Shown here piece after piece: positions 1 to 7,478 of a stretch of 36,901 nt of DNA. Location: positions 1 through 36,901 of the forward strand of contig JAHDDV010000013.1 of NCBI GenBank assembly GCA_020629205.1. Reading direction: 5' to 3'. Numbering within the stretch: position 1 is the stretch's first letter; each line of letters opens with the position of its first letter. Position numbers and translations under genes: made by a program. The notes beneath the pieces were generated by a model, which was not told the origin of the DNA, ran no database searches, and was given only the letters and a program-made list of their open reading frames with translations. The DNA comes from Chitinophagales bacterium. GTDB lineage: Bacteria > Bacteroidota > Bacteroidia > Chitinophagales > UBA2359.

Positions 1-105
1 GACGATAGGAGAGACGCAAGGGCTGAAGCTGTAGCAGGCAGCAGTGACGCCCATAGTAGCGGAGAGCGGGTAGATAATTGCCACGACCGTATGCTGTTCT
101 GCTCC
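1..105 (-). repeat. Dispersed gene-3'-end repeat, copy 1 (cut by window edge)
   Basis: Read on the minus strand it starts with GGAGC right after a T tract and continues with GGTCGTGGCA, then TACCCGCTCTCCGCTA. The copy at 3680-3884 carries closely matching blocks (GGCCGTGGCA, TACCCGTGCTCCGCTA) in the same order. It lies just beyond the terminator of the minus-strand gene at 159-1658, so its orientation relative to the preceding gene is the same as in the other three copies. The far end is outside the window. It is the most diverged copy along with the one at 24173. Confidence 0.6.
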
Positions 106-138
106 AAAAAAAAAGAGGGACCATTTGGCCCCTCTTTT
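106..138 (-). terminator. Intrinsic terminator of the secreted T9SS protein gene
   Basis: A 12-bp stem pairs 111-122 with 127-138 around the loop ATTT, with one A/C mismatch at 120/129. On the minus strand it is followed by an uninterrupted run of U (A106-A114 on the plus strand). It sits 20 bases past the stop codon of the 159-1658 gene and points the same way. Confidence 0.85.
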
Positions 139-158
139 ACTTTACTATTGAACAGAGA

Positions 159-1658
159 TTATCGAATCACAAAACTGGCACTTGAGCTCTGCCCTGATTT
201 GTAATGGATATTTAGCAGGTAATTGCCTGCTGGAGCATGATCGATACTTATACTACTTAAATCATGCGCAATTTCCACTGGTATCTGTCGACCTTGCATG
301 TCGAGGATTTGTATGATGTCCACATTGGATAGGTCGCCTTCAAGGTACAATTTCCCCTCGGTCGATGGATTCGGATACAGGCTAATGCCGGTAAGACTGA
401 TGTCTTCGTTGGCAACTCCGCAGTTTCCATCCAGCAAGGTGATGCTTACCCAATTGCTGGACAGGGAGAAGCATTCGTCGGAGCTTAAACTAGAAATGTC
501 AGCTCCGGTATTGAAGTCCAGACTTCCTGTGTAGGAGACACCATATACTCGGAATTCATTGGCTGTCAAATCGGTGAAATCGCTTTCTCCCATAGCAATC
601 TGACTTACGATAGCGCCTGAAGCAGTGGTAAGGATGTAGGCATAGTCTGTCTCTGAGTTGCCAGTATTTCCGTAACTAACGATCGTCTCGCTTGGTGGAC
701 CGGAAGTGCAAATCACCAATTCCTCCGCACCATCTATTCCAAATACGCTTGCACCGTCGACAATTTCAGCGCAATCGGCACCCTCTACCACTGTGATACA
801 ATAGGCAGAGGTTCCGCTAGCTAGTTCGGCTGCAATCTCCTCAATTTGCTCTTCTTCGCTTGGTTCACCAGGCATGGCGCCCATTAATGAGGAAACACTC
901 AATACAGGATTCGGCCAGGCCGAGGAAGAATAGCATGGTGTCAGGTCGCTAAAGCCGTTCATGTTCAGCAAACGCTCGACGGACCAGATAGAAAAGAGCG
1001 CATCTTCCAGACGATTGGCGGTGTAGCCAAACAGAGCCGTCAAGCCAAACAATTCGTTTAGGTCGCTAATGTTTTCATCTGCCAAGGCAGAGATGAAGTT
1101 GCAGTCGTAGCCCGATGGTAACTCCTCTTCAATCAGGTCGCAGACAAAGTCATTCGCTACAAAATCAAGAATCGCATTGATCTCTCCCAGACTGTAAGCA
1201 AAGCCGCTAACACAAATCTCTGATCCTACTGGAAGTGGAGGAAGACTACCATCTCCCGCGAGATCGGCAGGATTGACCGTGCCATTTGTACTTGACCACA
1301 CAAAGCAGGTGTCCTGACTAGCCGGGCAAATCTCGAATATATAGGCGTAATCTGAAGAGCTCATGCTGCCATCCGGAAGCGGAACGGATTCAGTTAGGTT
1401 TGCATCTGCAGGATATGGTGCTCCATTATCCGCCAGCTCTCCCTCGGCAGCATAATTCATATAATCTGAGCCATCCACGAGCATAGTATAATTCCCGTTT
1501 TCATCTTGTACAGCGTCGGCGGGAATGGCAATATTGCCGGCACTTACAGATAGATTGTTGCCGCCATTAAAGCCACACATGCTTTGTGCCTGTACACTGA
1601 TGCAGGAAAAGCAAACTAGTAGGATTAGACTTAGCAAAGAGATAGAGGTTCTTTTCAT
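159..1658 (-). CDS. Secreted protein with T9SS type A sorting domain
   Basis: This 499-residue protein is probably exported by Sec and then carried across the outer membrane by the type IX secretion system. It opens with MKRTSISLLSLILLVCFSC and a cleavage region VQAQS, a normal signal peptide. Residues from about 425 onward form a type A sorting domain: LYPNPSTEGKLYLEG, an IQILDMQGR strand and a terminal SFVIR. The middle is acidic and cysteine-containing. It holds two copies of a module with the pattern (S/T)DYAYI...V.G..Y(S/T).. (residues about 100-160 and 335-395). That module also resembles part of the giant protein at 25102-36831. No catalytic motif was recognised. The gene stands alone, divergent from the acyl-CoA dehydrogenase gene, with its own terminator. 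The start is ATG at 1658, directly before the signal peptide. Export by T9SS is well supported; the function is unknown. Confidence 0.88.
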   Translation of the reverse strand: MKRTSISLLSLILLVCFSCISVQAQSMCGFNGGNNLSVSAGNIAIPADAVQDENGNYTMLVDGSDYMNYAAEGELADNGAPYPADANLTESVPLPDGSMSSSDYAYIFEICPASQDTCFVWSSTNGTVNPADLAGDGSLPPLPVGSEICVSGFAYSLGEINAILDFVANDFVCDLIEEELPSGYDCNFISALADENISDLNELFGLTALFGYTANRLEDALFSIWSVERLLNMNGFSDLTPCYSSSAWPNPVLSVSSLMGAMPGEPSEEEQIEEIAAELASGTSAYCITVVEGADCAEIVDGASVFGIDGAEELVICTSGPPSETIVSYGNTGNSETDYAYILTTASGAIVSQIAMGESDFTDLTANEFRVYGVSYTGSLDFNTGADISSLSSDECFSLSSNWVSITLLDGNCGVANEDISLTGISLYPNPSTEGKLYLEGDLSNVDIIQILDMQGRQIPVEIAHDLSSISIDHAPAGNYLLNIHYKSGQSSSASFVIR

Positions 1659-1862
1659 TTTGTCAGAATTTTAGAGATGAACATAATTCTAGATCACAAT
1701 TGCAAGCACAAGTGACCTGATTCCGCAAACTTCACACTTTTTCAGCCGCAGAATCGTAATTTCTAGGACAGATTTTGCAAACGTCCTCAATACAATCACT
1801 CTCAAGCCCTTAGGACGAAGCAATGCGACGCAAATTTCCTATTTTCACGCAAAAAGAGCAAT

Positions 1863-3671
1863 ATGGCAAAGTACATGGACATGGACACCCTGCGGTTTTT
1901 ACTTTTTGAATGCCACGAGGTACAAAAGCTGTTAGAAGCCCCCAGGTATGCTGATTTTGATCAGGATGCCCTGAATATTTTGCTAGACTCCTTCAAAGAC
2001 TTTGCCGATAAAGAGCTATACCCTTATTTCCGGGAGATGGATGAGCAGGCGGCATACTATAAAGATGGTAAGGTCATTGTGCATCCGCAGCTGGAGGTGG
2101 TGCTCAAAAAGATGGCCGAACTGGGCCTGATTGGGGCCAACTATGACCACGAAGACGGGGGCATGCAGATTCCTGAATCGATCTTCTACAGTCTTTCGCA
2201 TATCATGGATTCGGCCAACAATAACGTGACTGGTTATCCAAGCCTCACGACGGGTTCCGGCCGTTTGATTGTGACCTTCGGTTCGCAGGAACTCAAAGAT
2301 ACCTATGTGCCCAAGATGATTGCCGGAGAATGGGGCGGAACCATGTGTTTGACAGAACCGCAGGCGGGTAGCTCGCTTTCTGATATCACTTCGAGCGCAA
2401 TTCCAACGGAGGATGGTTATTACAAAATCAGCGGTCAAAAGATTTTTATCTCTGGTGGTGATCATGAATACTGCAGCAATTTTGTTCATTTGTTCCTCGC
2501 AAGGATCGATGGCGCCCCAGCCGGTACCAGAGGGATTTCCCTCTTTGTTGTTCCCAAGTTTCGCCCGACCGCTGATGGTGGTTTGGAAGACAATGATGTA
2601 TTCACGGCAGCTGATTTTCCGAAGCTGGGCCAGAAGGGATATGTAACCACTCACCTGGTCTTTGGTGAAAAGGAGAACTGCCGGGGATGGCTGGTTGGTG
2701 AGCCCAATCGTGGGCTCAAGTACATGTTCCAGATGATGAACGAAGCCAGAATCTCTGTAGGTGTAGGGGCGCTTTCTATTGCCACCGCGGCCTATTATGC
2801 CTCGCTTCAATATGCAAAAGAGCGGCCTCAGGGCAGAAGGCTCAGCGATACAGGGACCAAAAACGTGGAAGCCGATCAAACACTGATTATCAACCATCCG
2901 GATGTTCGTCGAATGTTGCTTTTGCAAAAGGCGGTTATAGAAGGCTCTTTGAGCCTGGCAGTAGAATCTGCGAAATATAGCGATCTGGTCCATGTCACCG
3001 AAGGGGAGGAGCATGATGAGCATCTGCTGATGCTCGAAATCCTCACGCCGATTTGCAAGACTTACCCTTCTGAGATGGGTCGCGTCTCGATTAGCAATGG
3101 TCTCCAGGTGCTGGGCGGATATGGATTCACAAGCGACTTTGTTTTGCAGCAATATTACCGCGACATCCGCATTACGTCGCTTTACGAAGGTACCACGGGT
3201 ATCCAATCTCTAGATCTTCTGGGACGCAAAGTTACCATGAAGAATGGCGCAGCACTTAAGTTGCTGGCGGCTAAAATGCAAGAGTCAATCATGGCAGCAA
3301 TGGCATACAAAGAACTCAAGCCTTATGCGATGGATCTCGGCGAGAAGTTGAAACTAGCGCAGAAAGTGATTGGTCATCTACTGCAGTTTGCGGCACAAGG
3401 AAAGTTCGAGCGATTCACAGCTGATGCCACTGTGTTTATGGATTTCTTTAGCAACATCACTATTGCCTGGCAATGGCTGAAAATGGCTACTTCGGCGAGC
3501 AAAGCACTTAGCGACAACACTGGTACACAAAAGGCGGAGTTTTATCAGGCCAAGATTCATACGATGAAATTCTACTATAAGTATGAACTGCCAAAGACAT
3601 TGAGCGCGGCTTACACTTTGGTTGCTGAAGATGAACTGACGATTCAGAAAGAGGAAGAGATTTTGTTTTAA
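1863..3671 (+). CDS. Acyl-CoA dehydrogenase family protein
   Basis: This 602-residue flavoprotein should oxidise an acyl-CoA to the 2,3-enoyl-CoA, using FAD and passing electrons to electron-transfer flavoprotein. Its length and its extra C-terminal helical domain (from about residue 470) match the long DmdC-like subfamily rather than the usual roughly 380-residue enzymes. Visible motifs are the flavin/substrate loop MCLTEPQAGSS (about 161-171), GQKIFISGGDHE (about 196-207), and LQVLGGYGFTSDF followed by SLYEGTTGIQSLDLLGRK. Glu442 in YEGT sits at the position of the family's catalytic base. The real substrate cannot be told from sequence; related enzymes range from fatty acyl-CoA to 3-methylmercaptopropionyl-CoA. 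It is monocistronic, with a dispersed repeat beginning only eight T residues after the stop. The start is ATG at 1863; no other in-frame start is as close to the conserved N-terminus. Confidence 0.95.
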   Translation: MAKYMDMDTLRFLLFECHEVQKLLEAPRYADFDQDALNILLDSFKDFADKELYPYFREMDEQAAYYKDGKVIVHPQLEVVLKKMAELGLIGANYDHEDGGMQIPESIFYSLSHIMDSANNNVTGYPSLTTGSGRLIVTFGSQELKDTYVPKMIAGEWGGTMCLTEPQAGSSLSDITSSAIPTEDGYYKISGQKIFISGGDHEYCSNFVHLFLARIDGAPAGTRGISLFVVPKFRPTADGGLEDNDVFTAADFPKLGQKGYVTTHLVFGEKENCRGWLVGEPNRGLKYMFQMMNEARISVGVGALSIATAAYYASLQYAKERPQGRRLSDTGTKNVEADQTLIINHPDVRRMLLLQKAVIEGSLSLAVESAKYSDLVHVTEGEEHDEHLLMLEILTPICKTYPSEMGRVSISNGLQVLGGYGFTSDFVLQQYYRDIRITSLYEGTTGIQSLDLLGRKVTMKNGAALKLLAAKMQESIMAAMAYKELKPYAMDLGEKLKLAQKVIGHLLQFAAQGKFERFTADATVFMDFFSNITIAWQWLKMATSASKALSDNTGTQKAEFYQAKIHTMKFYYKYELPKTLSAAYTLVAEDELTIQKEEEILF

Positions 3672-3679
3672 TTTTTTTT

Positions 3680-3884
3680 GGAGCGGAGCAGTATCAGGCC
3701 GTGGCAGCATGGTACCCGTGCTCCGCTAATACTCAGCACCCAGCTAGCTACTACAGCTCAGCCACTATCGTCTCCTCCTTCGTCGGAGCCGCTATTGGCT
3801 GGCTTCCGTCACGCTATCTGGGCACTTCGTTCCGCTGCGCCCGGGGCTATTGGGCACCGACATTCGAGCGCGCTCAGCAGAAGC
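3680..3884 (+). repeat. Dispersed gene-3'-end repeat, copy 2
   Basis: It begins with GGAGC immediately after the T8 tract that follows the acyl-CoA dehydrogenase stop codon. The first part folds into a hairpin with a perfect 9-bp stem, AGCGGAGCA (3682-3690) with TGCTCCGCT (3719-3727). It shares GTGCTCCGCTAATACTCAGC and CACGCTATCTGGGCACTTCG-type blocks with the copy at 9778-9982. It is much richer in GC than the AT-rich leader that follows. Short open frames run through it, but they are repeat-derived and probably not genes. The far boundary is approximate. Confidence 0.75.
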
Positions 3885-3957
3885 TTATTGTCAAATTTTG
3901 AACAATCATTGCAAGTTTAACATTCCCTAAACGTTCTTGAGCGGCTATACGTTATCT

Positions 3958-3982
3958 TTAGGGATTGAGACGCTATCCCTTA
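3958..3982. repeat. Short dyad with the same tips as the MITE-like element at 8753
   Basis: TTAGGGATTG (3958-3967) and CTATCCCTTA (3973-3982) flank five bases. Both 10-mers are identical to the two ends of the inverted repeat at 8751-8912. It may be a deletion relic of that element. It may also be an operator-like dyad (AGGGAT-N9-ATCCCT) in front of the metal receptor operon. Confidence 0.4.
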
Positions 3983-4045
3983 GGAAGATTGAAGCCCGCA
4001 AATGCATCTCAGCAGACTGTCTTGAGTGACTGCTAAACTGCGATG

Positions 4046-4080
4046 TTGCTGCAATACAAGCAATCTTGAAATTGCAGCAA
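4046..4080 (+). promoter_or_regulatory. Leader hairpin directly upstream of the TonB receptor gene
   Basis: A perfect 10-bp inverted repeat pairs TTGCTGCAAT (4046-4055) with ATTGCAGCAA (4071-4080). Within the loop a second stem forms, CAAG-CAAT-CTTG (4057-4068), so the whole reads as one extended hairpin. It ends 21 bases before the proposed TTG start. No U tract follows, so it is not an ordinary terminator. A role in translation or transcript stability of the operon is inference. Confidence 0.5.
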
Positions 4081-4101
4081 TTGCTGGCTTAGGAACAATA
4101 C

Positions 4102-6741
4102 TTGAAAGAAAAGAAACAAACGGGGCCAATCTTGAAAATCAACCTTACATATCATTTCGGCAAAGGACTATGCTTTTTGTCGATTCTAATTGTCTTCACC
4201 TGCACTTCCTTTGTCTTGTCCCAGGAAGAGCTCAAGACTGTGGAAACTACCGTTTCCAGCCATTGCGGAATGTGTCAGGATCGAATTCTTCAATCTGCCA
4301 TAGAGGTAGATGGAGTGATGGAAGCGACTTACAATCTCGATACCAAGTTGCTGAGCGTGCAGGTCCTGGCGGATTTTGAGGAGCAGGACCTACACCGTCA
4401 ATTGGCTGATGTAGGGCACGATACGGAGCAATTGACTGCAAATCAGGATGCCTACGATGCACTTCCGGCTTGTTGTAAGTACAGGGATCCCAACTTGAAA
4501 CCCTGCGGCCCAGAGCCTTCCGTCTTAGACGTAGAGGATTTACCAGAGCTCATTTCTCCCGGTCTCTCCGCTTCAGTCAAGGGGACAATCGTCGAAGAAT
4601 CCGCTAAAGGAAAACTGCTTGGCTTGCCCGGTGTAAATGTATATTGGGAAGGAAGTACTGAGGGCACAAGTACGGATGAAAACGGCGTCTTTGTTTTGGA
4701 TCGTGTCGAAGGTAGCGATCAATTGATTGTCAGCTATGTTGGCTTTGACAATGACACGATTTCTATGGAGGAGCAGTCAGAGTTTCAATTGGTACTCTCC
4801 AATGCCGTAGAACTCAACGAAGTGCAAGTGACACATAAAAAGCGAAGCACATCGATATCCTACATTAACCCGCTGAAAGTACAATCACTCAATGAACAAG
4901 AGCTCTGCAAGGCGGCTTGCTGTAATCTATCTGAGAGTTTTGAAACCAACGCCTCCGTCAATGCATCTGTTACTGATGCAGTCACAGGAACGAGGCAAAT
5001 CGAGATGCTGGGACTGGCGGGACCTTATGTGCAATTGACACAAGAGAACATGCCTGGAGTACGTGGATTGGCGGCCTTGTATGGCATGTCTTTTACCCCA
5101 GGTCCTTTCATTGAAAGTATCCAGATCAATCAGGGAACCGGCTCAGTCGTCAATGGCTTTGAAAGCATGGTCGGCCAAATAAATGTTGAATTGAAGAAGC
5201 CGAGTCATAAGGATAAGTTTTACCTCAACCTTTTTGCAAGTCAAGGAGGTAGGATGGAAGCTAATGTGATTTTTGCCGAGCAATTGACAGACAAATGGTC
5301 AAGCAGCTTATTGCTACACGGTCGAGAACAACCATTCAAGCAGGACAACAATGGCGATGGGTTTCTGGACAGTACCCTTGGCGGGGAATATGTGGCGATA
5401 AACAGACATCGATACAAGTTCAAAAAGGGCTGGGAGGGACAGCTAGGTGTGAAGGCCGTCCAAACTGATCAGGTGAGTGGGCAAGAAGAATTTGATCGAG
5501 ACAAACCTTTTGATGGTGATCACCCCTGGGGAGCCATGATAGACAATAGAAGATTGGAAGTATGGTCCAAAGTGGGAAAGCTGTTCGCTGGGGAGAAGAA
5601 GAGTATAGGGTTTCAAGTGTCCGGCTCTATCCATGATCTAGATTCAAATTTTGGTACCAGATCCTATACCGGAACGCAGAAGACATTGTATGGGAATTTT
5701 CTTTTTCAAAAAGTCTTAGACAATCCAGCTCATCAGTTTACAACGGGCCTTAGCCTTCAGGTAGATGACTATGAAGAGCAATTGGTGGATCAGAATTTCG
5801 ATCGAAGAGAAGTGGTTCCGGGAGCCTATGCGGAGTACTCTTTCTCCGATGTAGATCGATTCTCTGCAGTATTGGGAATGCGTTTGGATCATCACAACAA
5901 TTATGGGCTGTTCTATACACCACGGGTGCATCTGCGTTTTGTACTGGGTAAAGAATCCGTGCTAAGATTTGTGGCTGGACGTGGACAAAGAACGGCTAGT
6001 ATCATTTCAGAGAATATTGGTGTACTGGCTTCCTCTCGACAAGTAATTATTCACAGTGAGCGGGACGATACACCTTATGGTTTGGATCCCGAGGTATCCT
6101 GGAATGTTGGTTTGAATCTATCGCAGGAGATTCTGCTAGGGAAGAAGAGTCTGACTCTTTCTGCTGATGCTTATCGCACCTTCTTTGAAAATCAAGTTGT
6201 TGTGGATTATGATCATCATCCTCAGGAGTTGAACTTTTACAATTTGGATGGCAAATCCTATTCAAACAGTGGGCAAATTCAAGTAGACATGGAGTTGATT
6301 CCAAAACTGGATATGCGCCTGGCCTATCGACTCAATGATGTGAAGACAAACTTTGGCGAAGAATTGCGGGAAAAGCCTTTATTGGCCAGGCACCGCGCGT
6401 TTTTCAATCTGGCTTATGAAACAGAAAACGATTGGCAGTTTGATTTTACTACAAGCTGGCAGGGGCAAAAAAGGATTCCGGATCTGGAGGGAAATCCTGA
6501 GGCCTATCAAATGGATTCACGCTCTCCGGATTTCTTTGACCTACATGCACAAATAACCAAGGTTTGGAATGACAAGTTTGATTGGTATCTTGGAGCCGAA
6601 AACTTGCTGAACTACAGGCAGCCATCGCCGATCCTTTCAGCTGACTTACCTTACAGCCCGTATTTTGATGCTTCTATGATTTGGGGGCCAGTATTCGGAA
6701 GGATGTTCTACACGGGAATTCGTTATCGAATCGAAAAGTAA
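4102..6741 (+). CDS. TonB-dependent receptor with N-terminal HMA-like metal-binding domain
   Basis: This 879-residue outer-membrane protein probably imports a metal or metal complex, most likely copper. Order of domains: signal segment (about 14-40, ending FVLSQ), an HMA-like domain (about 47-105) with the metal motif HCGMC at 54-58, a CCKYRDPNLKPC cysteine cluster, a carboxypeptidase-regulatory-like beta domain (about 159-235; VKGTIVEES to VSYVGFDND), a TonB plug (about 245-370) and a beta barrel to the C-terminus. The plug carries LCKAACCNLSESFETN and the conserved QIEMLGLAGPYVQLTQEN. The start is uncertain: no ATG lies upstream of the signal segment. TTG at 4102 has a weak AGGA ahead of it, and TTG at 4132 is the alternative. 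The next gene begins 11 bases after the stop, so this is the first gene of an operon with 6753 and 7475. Copper as substrate is inferred from the HMA motif and the neighbouring FGE; other soft metals remain possible. Confidence 0.92.
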   Translation: MKEKKQTGPILKINLTYHFGKGLCFLSILIVFTCTSFVLSQEELKTVETTVSSHCGMCQDRILQSAIEVDGVMEATYNLDTKLLSVQVLADFEEQDLHRQLADVGHDTEQLTANQDAYDALPACCKYRDPNLKPCGPEPSVLDVEDLPELISPGLSASVKGTIVEESAKGKLLGLPGVNVYWEGSTEGTSTDENGVFVLDRVEGSDQLIVSYVGFDNDTISMEEQSEFQLVLSNAVELNEVQVTHKKRSTSISYINPLKVQSLNEQELCKAACCNLSESFETNASVNASVTDAVTGTRQIEMLGLAGPYVQLTQENMPGVRGLAALYGMSFTPGPFIESIQINQGTGSVVNGFESMVGQINVELKKPSHKDKFYLNLFASQGGRMEANVIFAEQLTDKWSSSLLLHGREQPFKQDNNGDGFLDSTLGGEYVAINRHRYKFKKGWEGQLGVKAVQTDQVSGQEEFDRDKPFDGDHPWGAMIDNRRLEVWSKVGKLFAGEKKSIGFQVSGSIHDLDSNFGTRSYTGTQKTLYGNFLFQKVLDNPAHQFTTGLSLQVDDYEEQLVDQNFDRREVVPGAYAEYSFSDVDRFSAVLGMRLDHHNNYGLFYTPRVHLRFVLGKESVLRFVAGRGQRTASIISENIGVLASSRQVIIHSERDDTPYGLDPEVSWNVGLNLSQEILLGKKSLTLSADAYRTFFENQVVVDYDHHPQELNFYNLDGKSYSNSGQIQVDMELIPKLDMRLAYRLNDVKTNFGEELREKPLLARHRAFFNLAYETENDWQFDFTTSWQGQKRIPDLEGNPEAYQMDSRSPDFFDLHAQITKVWNDKFDWYLGAENLLNYRQPSPILSADLPYSPYFDASMIWGPVFGRMFYTGIRYRIEK

Positions 6742-6752
6742 ATTAAGAAATT

Positions 6753-7478
6753 ATGTCTAGTTATATCAAAGCCCTTATCTTTTTAGTGATATTGGGTCTG
6801 TTTTCCAGTGCAGTCGATGCACAAAGTGTGCACCATGTTAAGAAAGACCTCAGTAATCATGTAAGTGAAGAGGAGGAGGAAGAGAGGCTAATGCAATTAG
6901 TTGATCAGTATGTGAGCAAGATGTCAAGCAATCTGACTGATCTGGACTTACCTGCCCTGACAGGAGAGCAAGAACCCAAGATCAGGGAACTATATAAGAA
7001 CTATAAACAAGCAATCGACCGAATCGACGCGACTGAAGGAATGCGAGGCAAGGAACGAACGGCCTCAAAAGCTCGATTGACAAAGAGCCTTAATAATGAT
7101 GTAATGGAAACCCTTAGCAGCGAGCAGGCTCAGTATTTCGATCGGGATTTTCGAGAAGAATTTGCTGCAAAGAAACGAGCAGAAGCCGCTCCTAAACCAG
7201 CTGCTCCAAAACCACCTACTTCAGGTGAATTAGCCGATTCAGAGCTATTGACGATAGAAGCTGCAGTGGATGGAGCTGGTTTGGCTCCTATGGAAAAGGG
7301 ACAAAAAAATCAACTGCGAAACAGTTTGCTGCAACGACAAATGGAAATGGGAAAGCAGGAGAGTAGCCAACTAACCGAGAGTGTTCTTTATACCATTAAT
7401 GCCAAGCTTCGTGATAGTTTGAAGGCTTTTCTTCCGGCAGAGTACATTACGGTTGTTGAGCAGGCATTGGAGCTGTGA
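6753..7478 (+). CDS. Small secreted helical protein of the metal operon
   Basis: This 241-residue protein has a clear signal peptide (MSSYIKALIFLVILGLFSS, cleavage near VDA/Q), so the mature form starts QSVHHVKK in the periplasm. An acidic run SEEEEEER is followed by two predicted helical blocks (about 45-135 and 165-241), joined by an Ala/Pro/Lys linker (AAPKPAAPKPP). The first block has LTGEQEPKIRELYKNY and LSSEQAQYFDRDF. These recall the LTxxQ motif of Spy/CpxP-type periplasmic proteins, but the resemblance is weak and I do not assign the family. There are no cysteines in the mature chain. The paired histidines near the new N-terminus could bind metal. It sits between the metal receptor and the FGE, 11 bases after the first and overlapping the second by four bases (GTGA), so translational coupling is likely. 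Confidence 0.8.
   Translation: MSSYIKALIFLVILGLFSSAVDAQSVHHVKKDLSNHVSEEEEEERLMQLVDQYVSKMSSNLTDLDLPALTGEQEPKIRELYKNYKQAIDRIDATEGMRGKERTASKARLTKSLNNDVMETLSSEQAQYFDRDFREEFAAKKRAEAAPKPAAPKPPTSGELADSELLTIEAAVDGAGLAPMEKGQKNQLRNSLLQRQMEMGKQESSQLTESVLYTINAKLRDSLKAFLPAEYITVVEQALEL

Noticed and set aside
2016-3206. 396-residue open frame on the minus strand inside the acyl-CoA dehydrogenase gene
   Set aside because: The plus strand encodes a full, motif-bearing enzyme. The antisense frame has no recognisable domain and reads as a codon-bias shadow.
3678-3920. Short plus-strand open frames, including one with CSANTQHPAS and RYLGTSFRCARGY
   Set aside because: They lie wholly in a dispersed repeat. Similar peptides (CSANTQHSAS, RYLSTSFRCAQGY) come from the copy at 9778-9982, so the likeness reflects repeat DNA and not a protein family.
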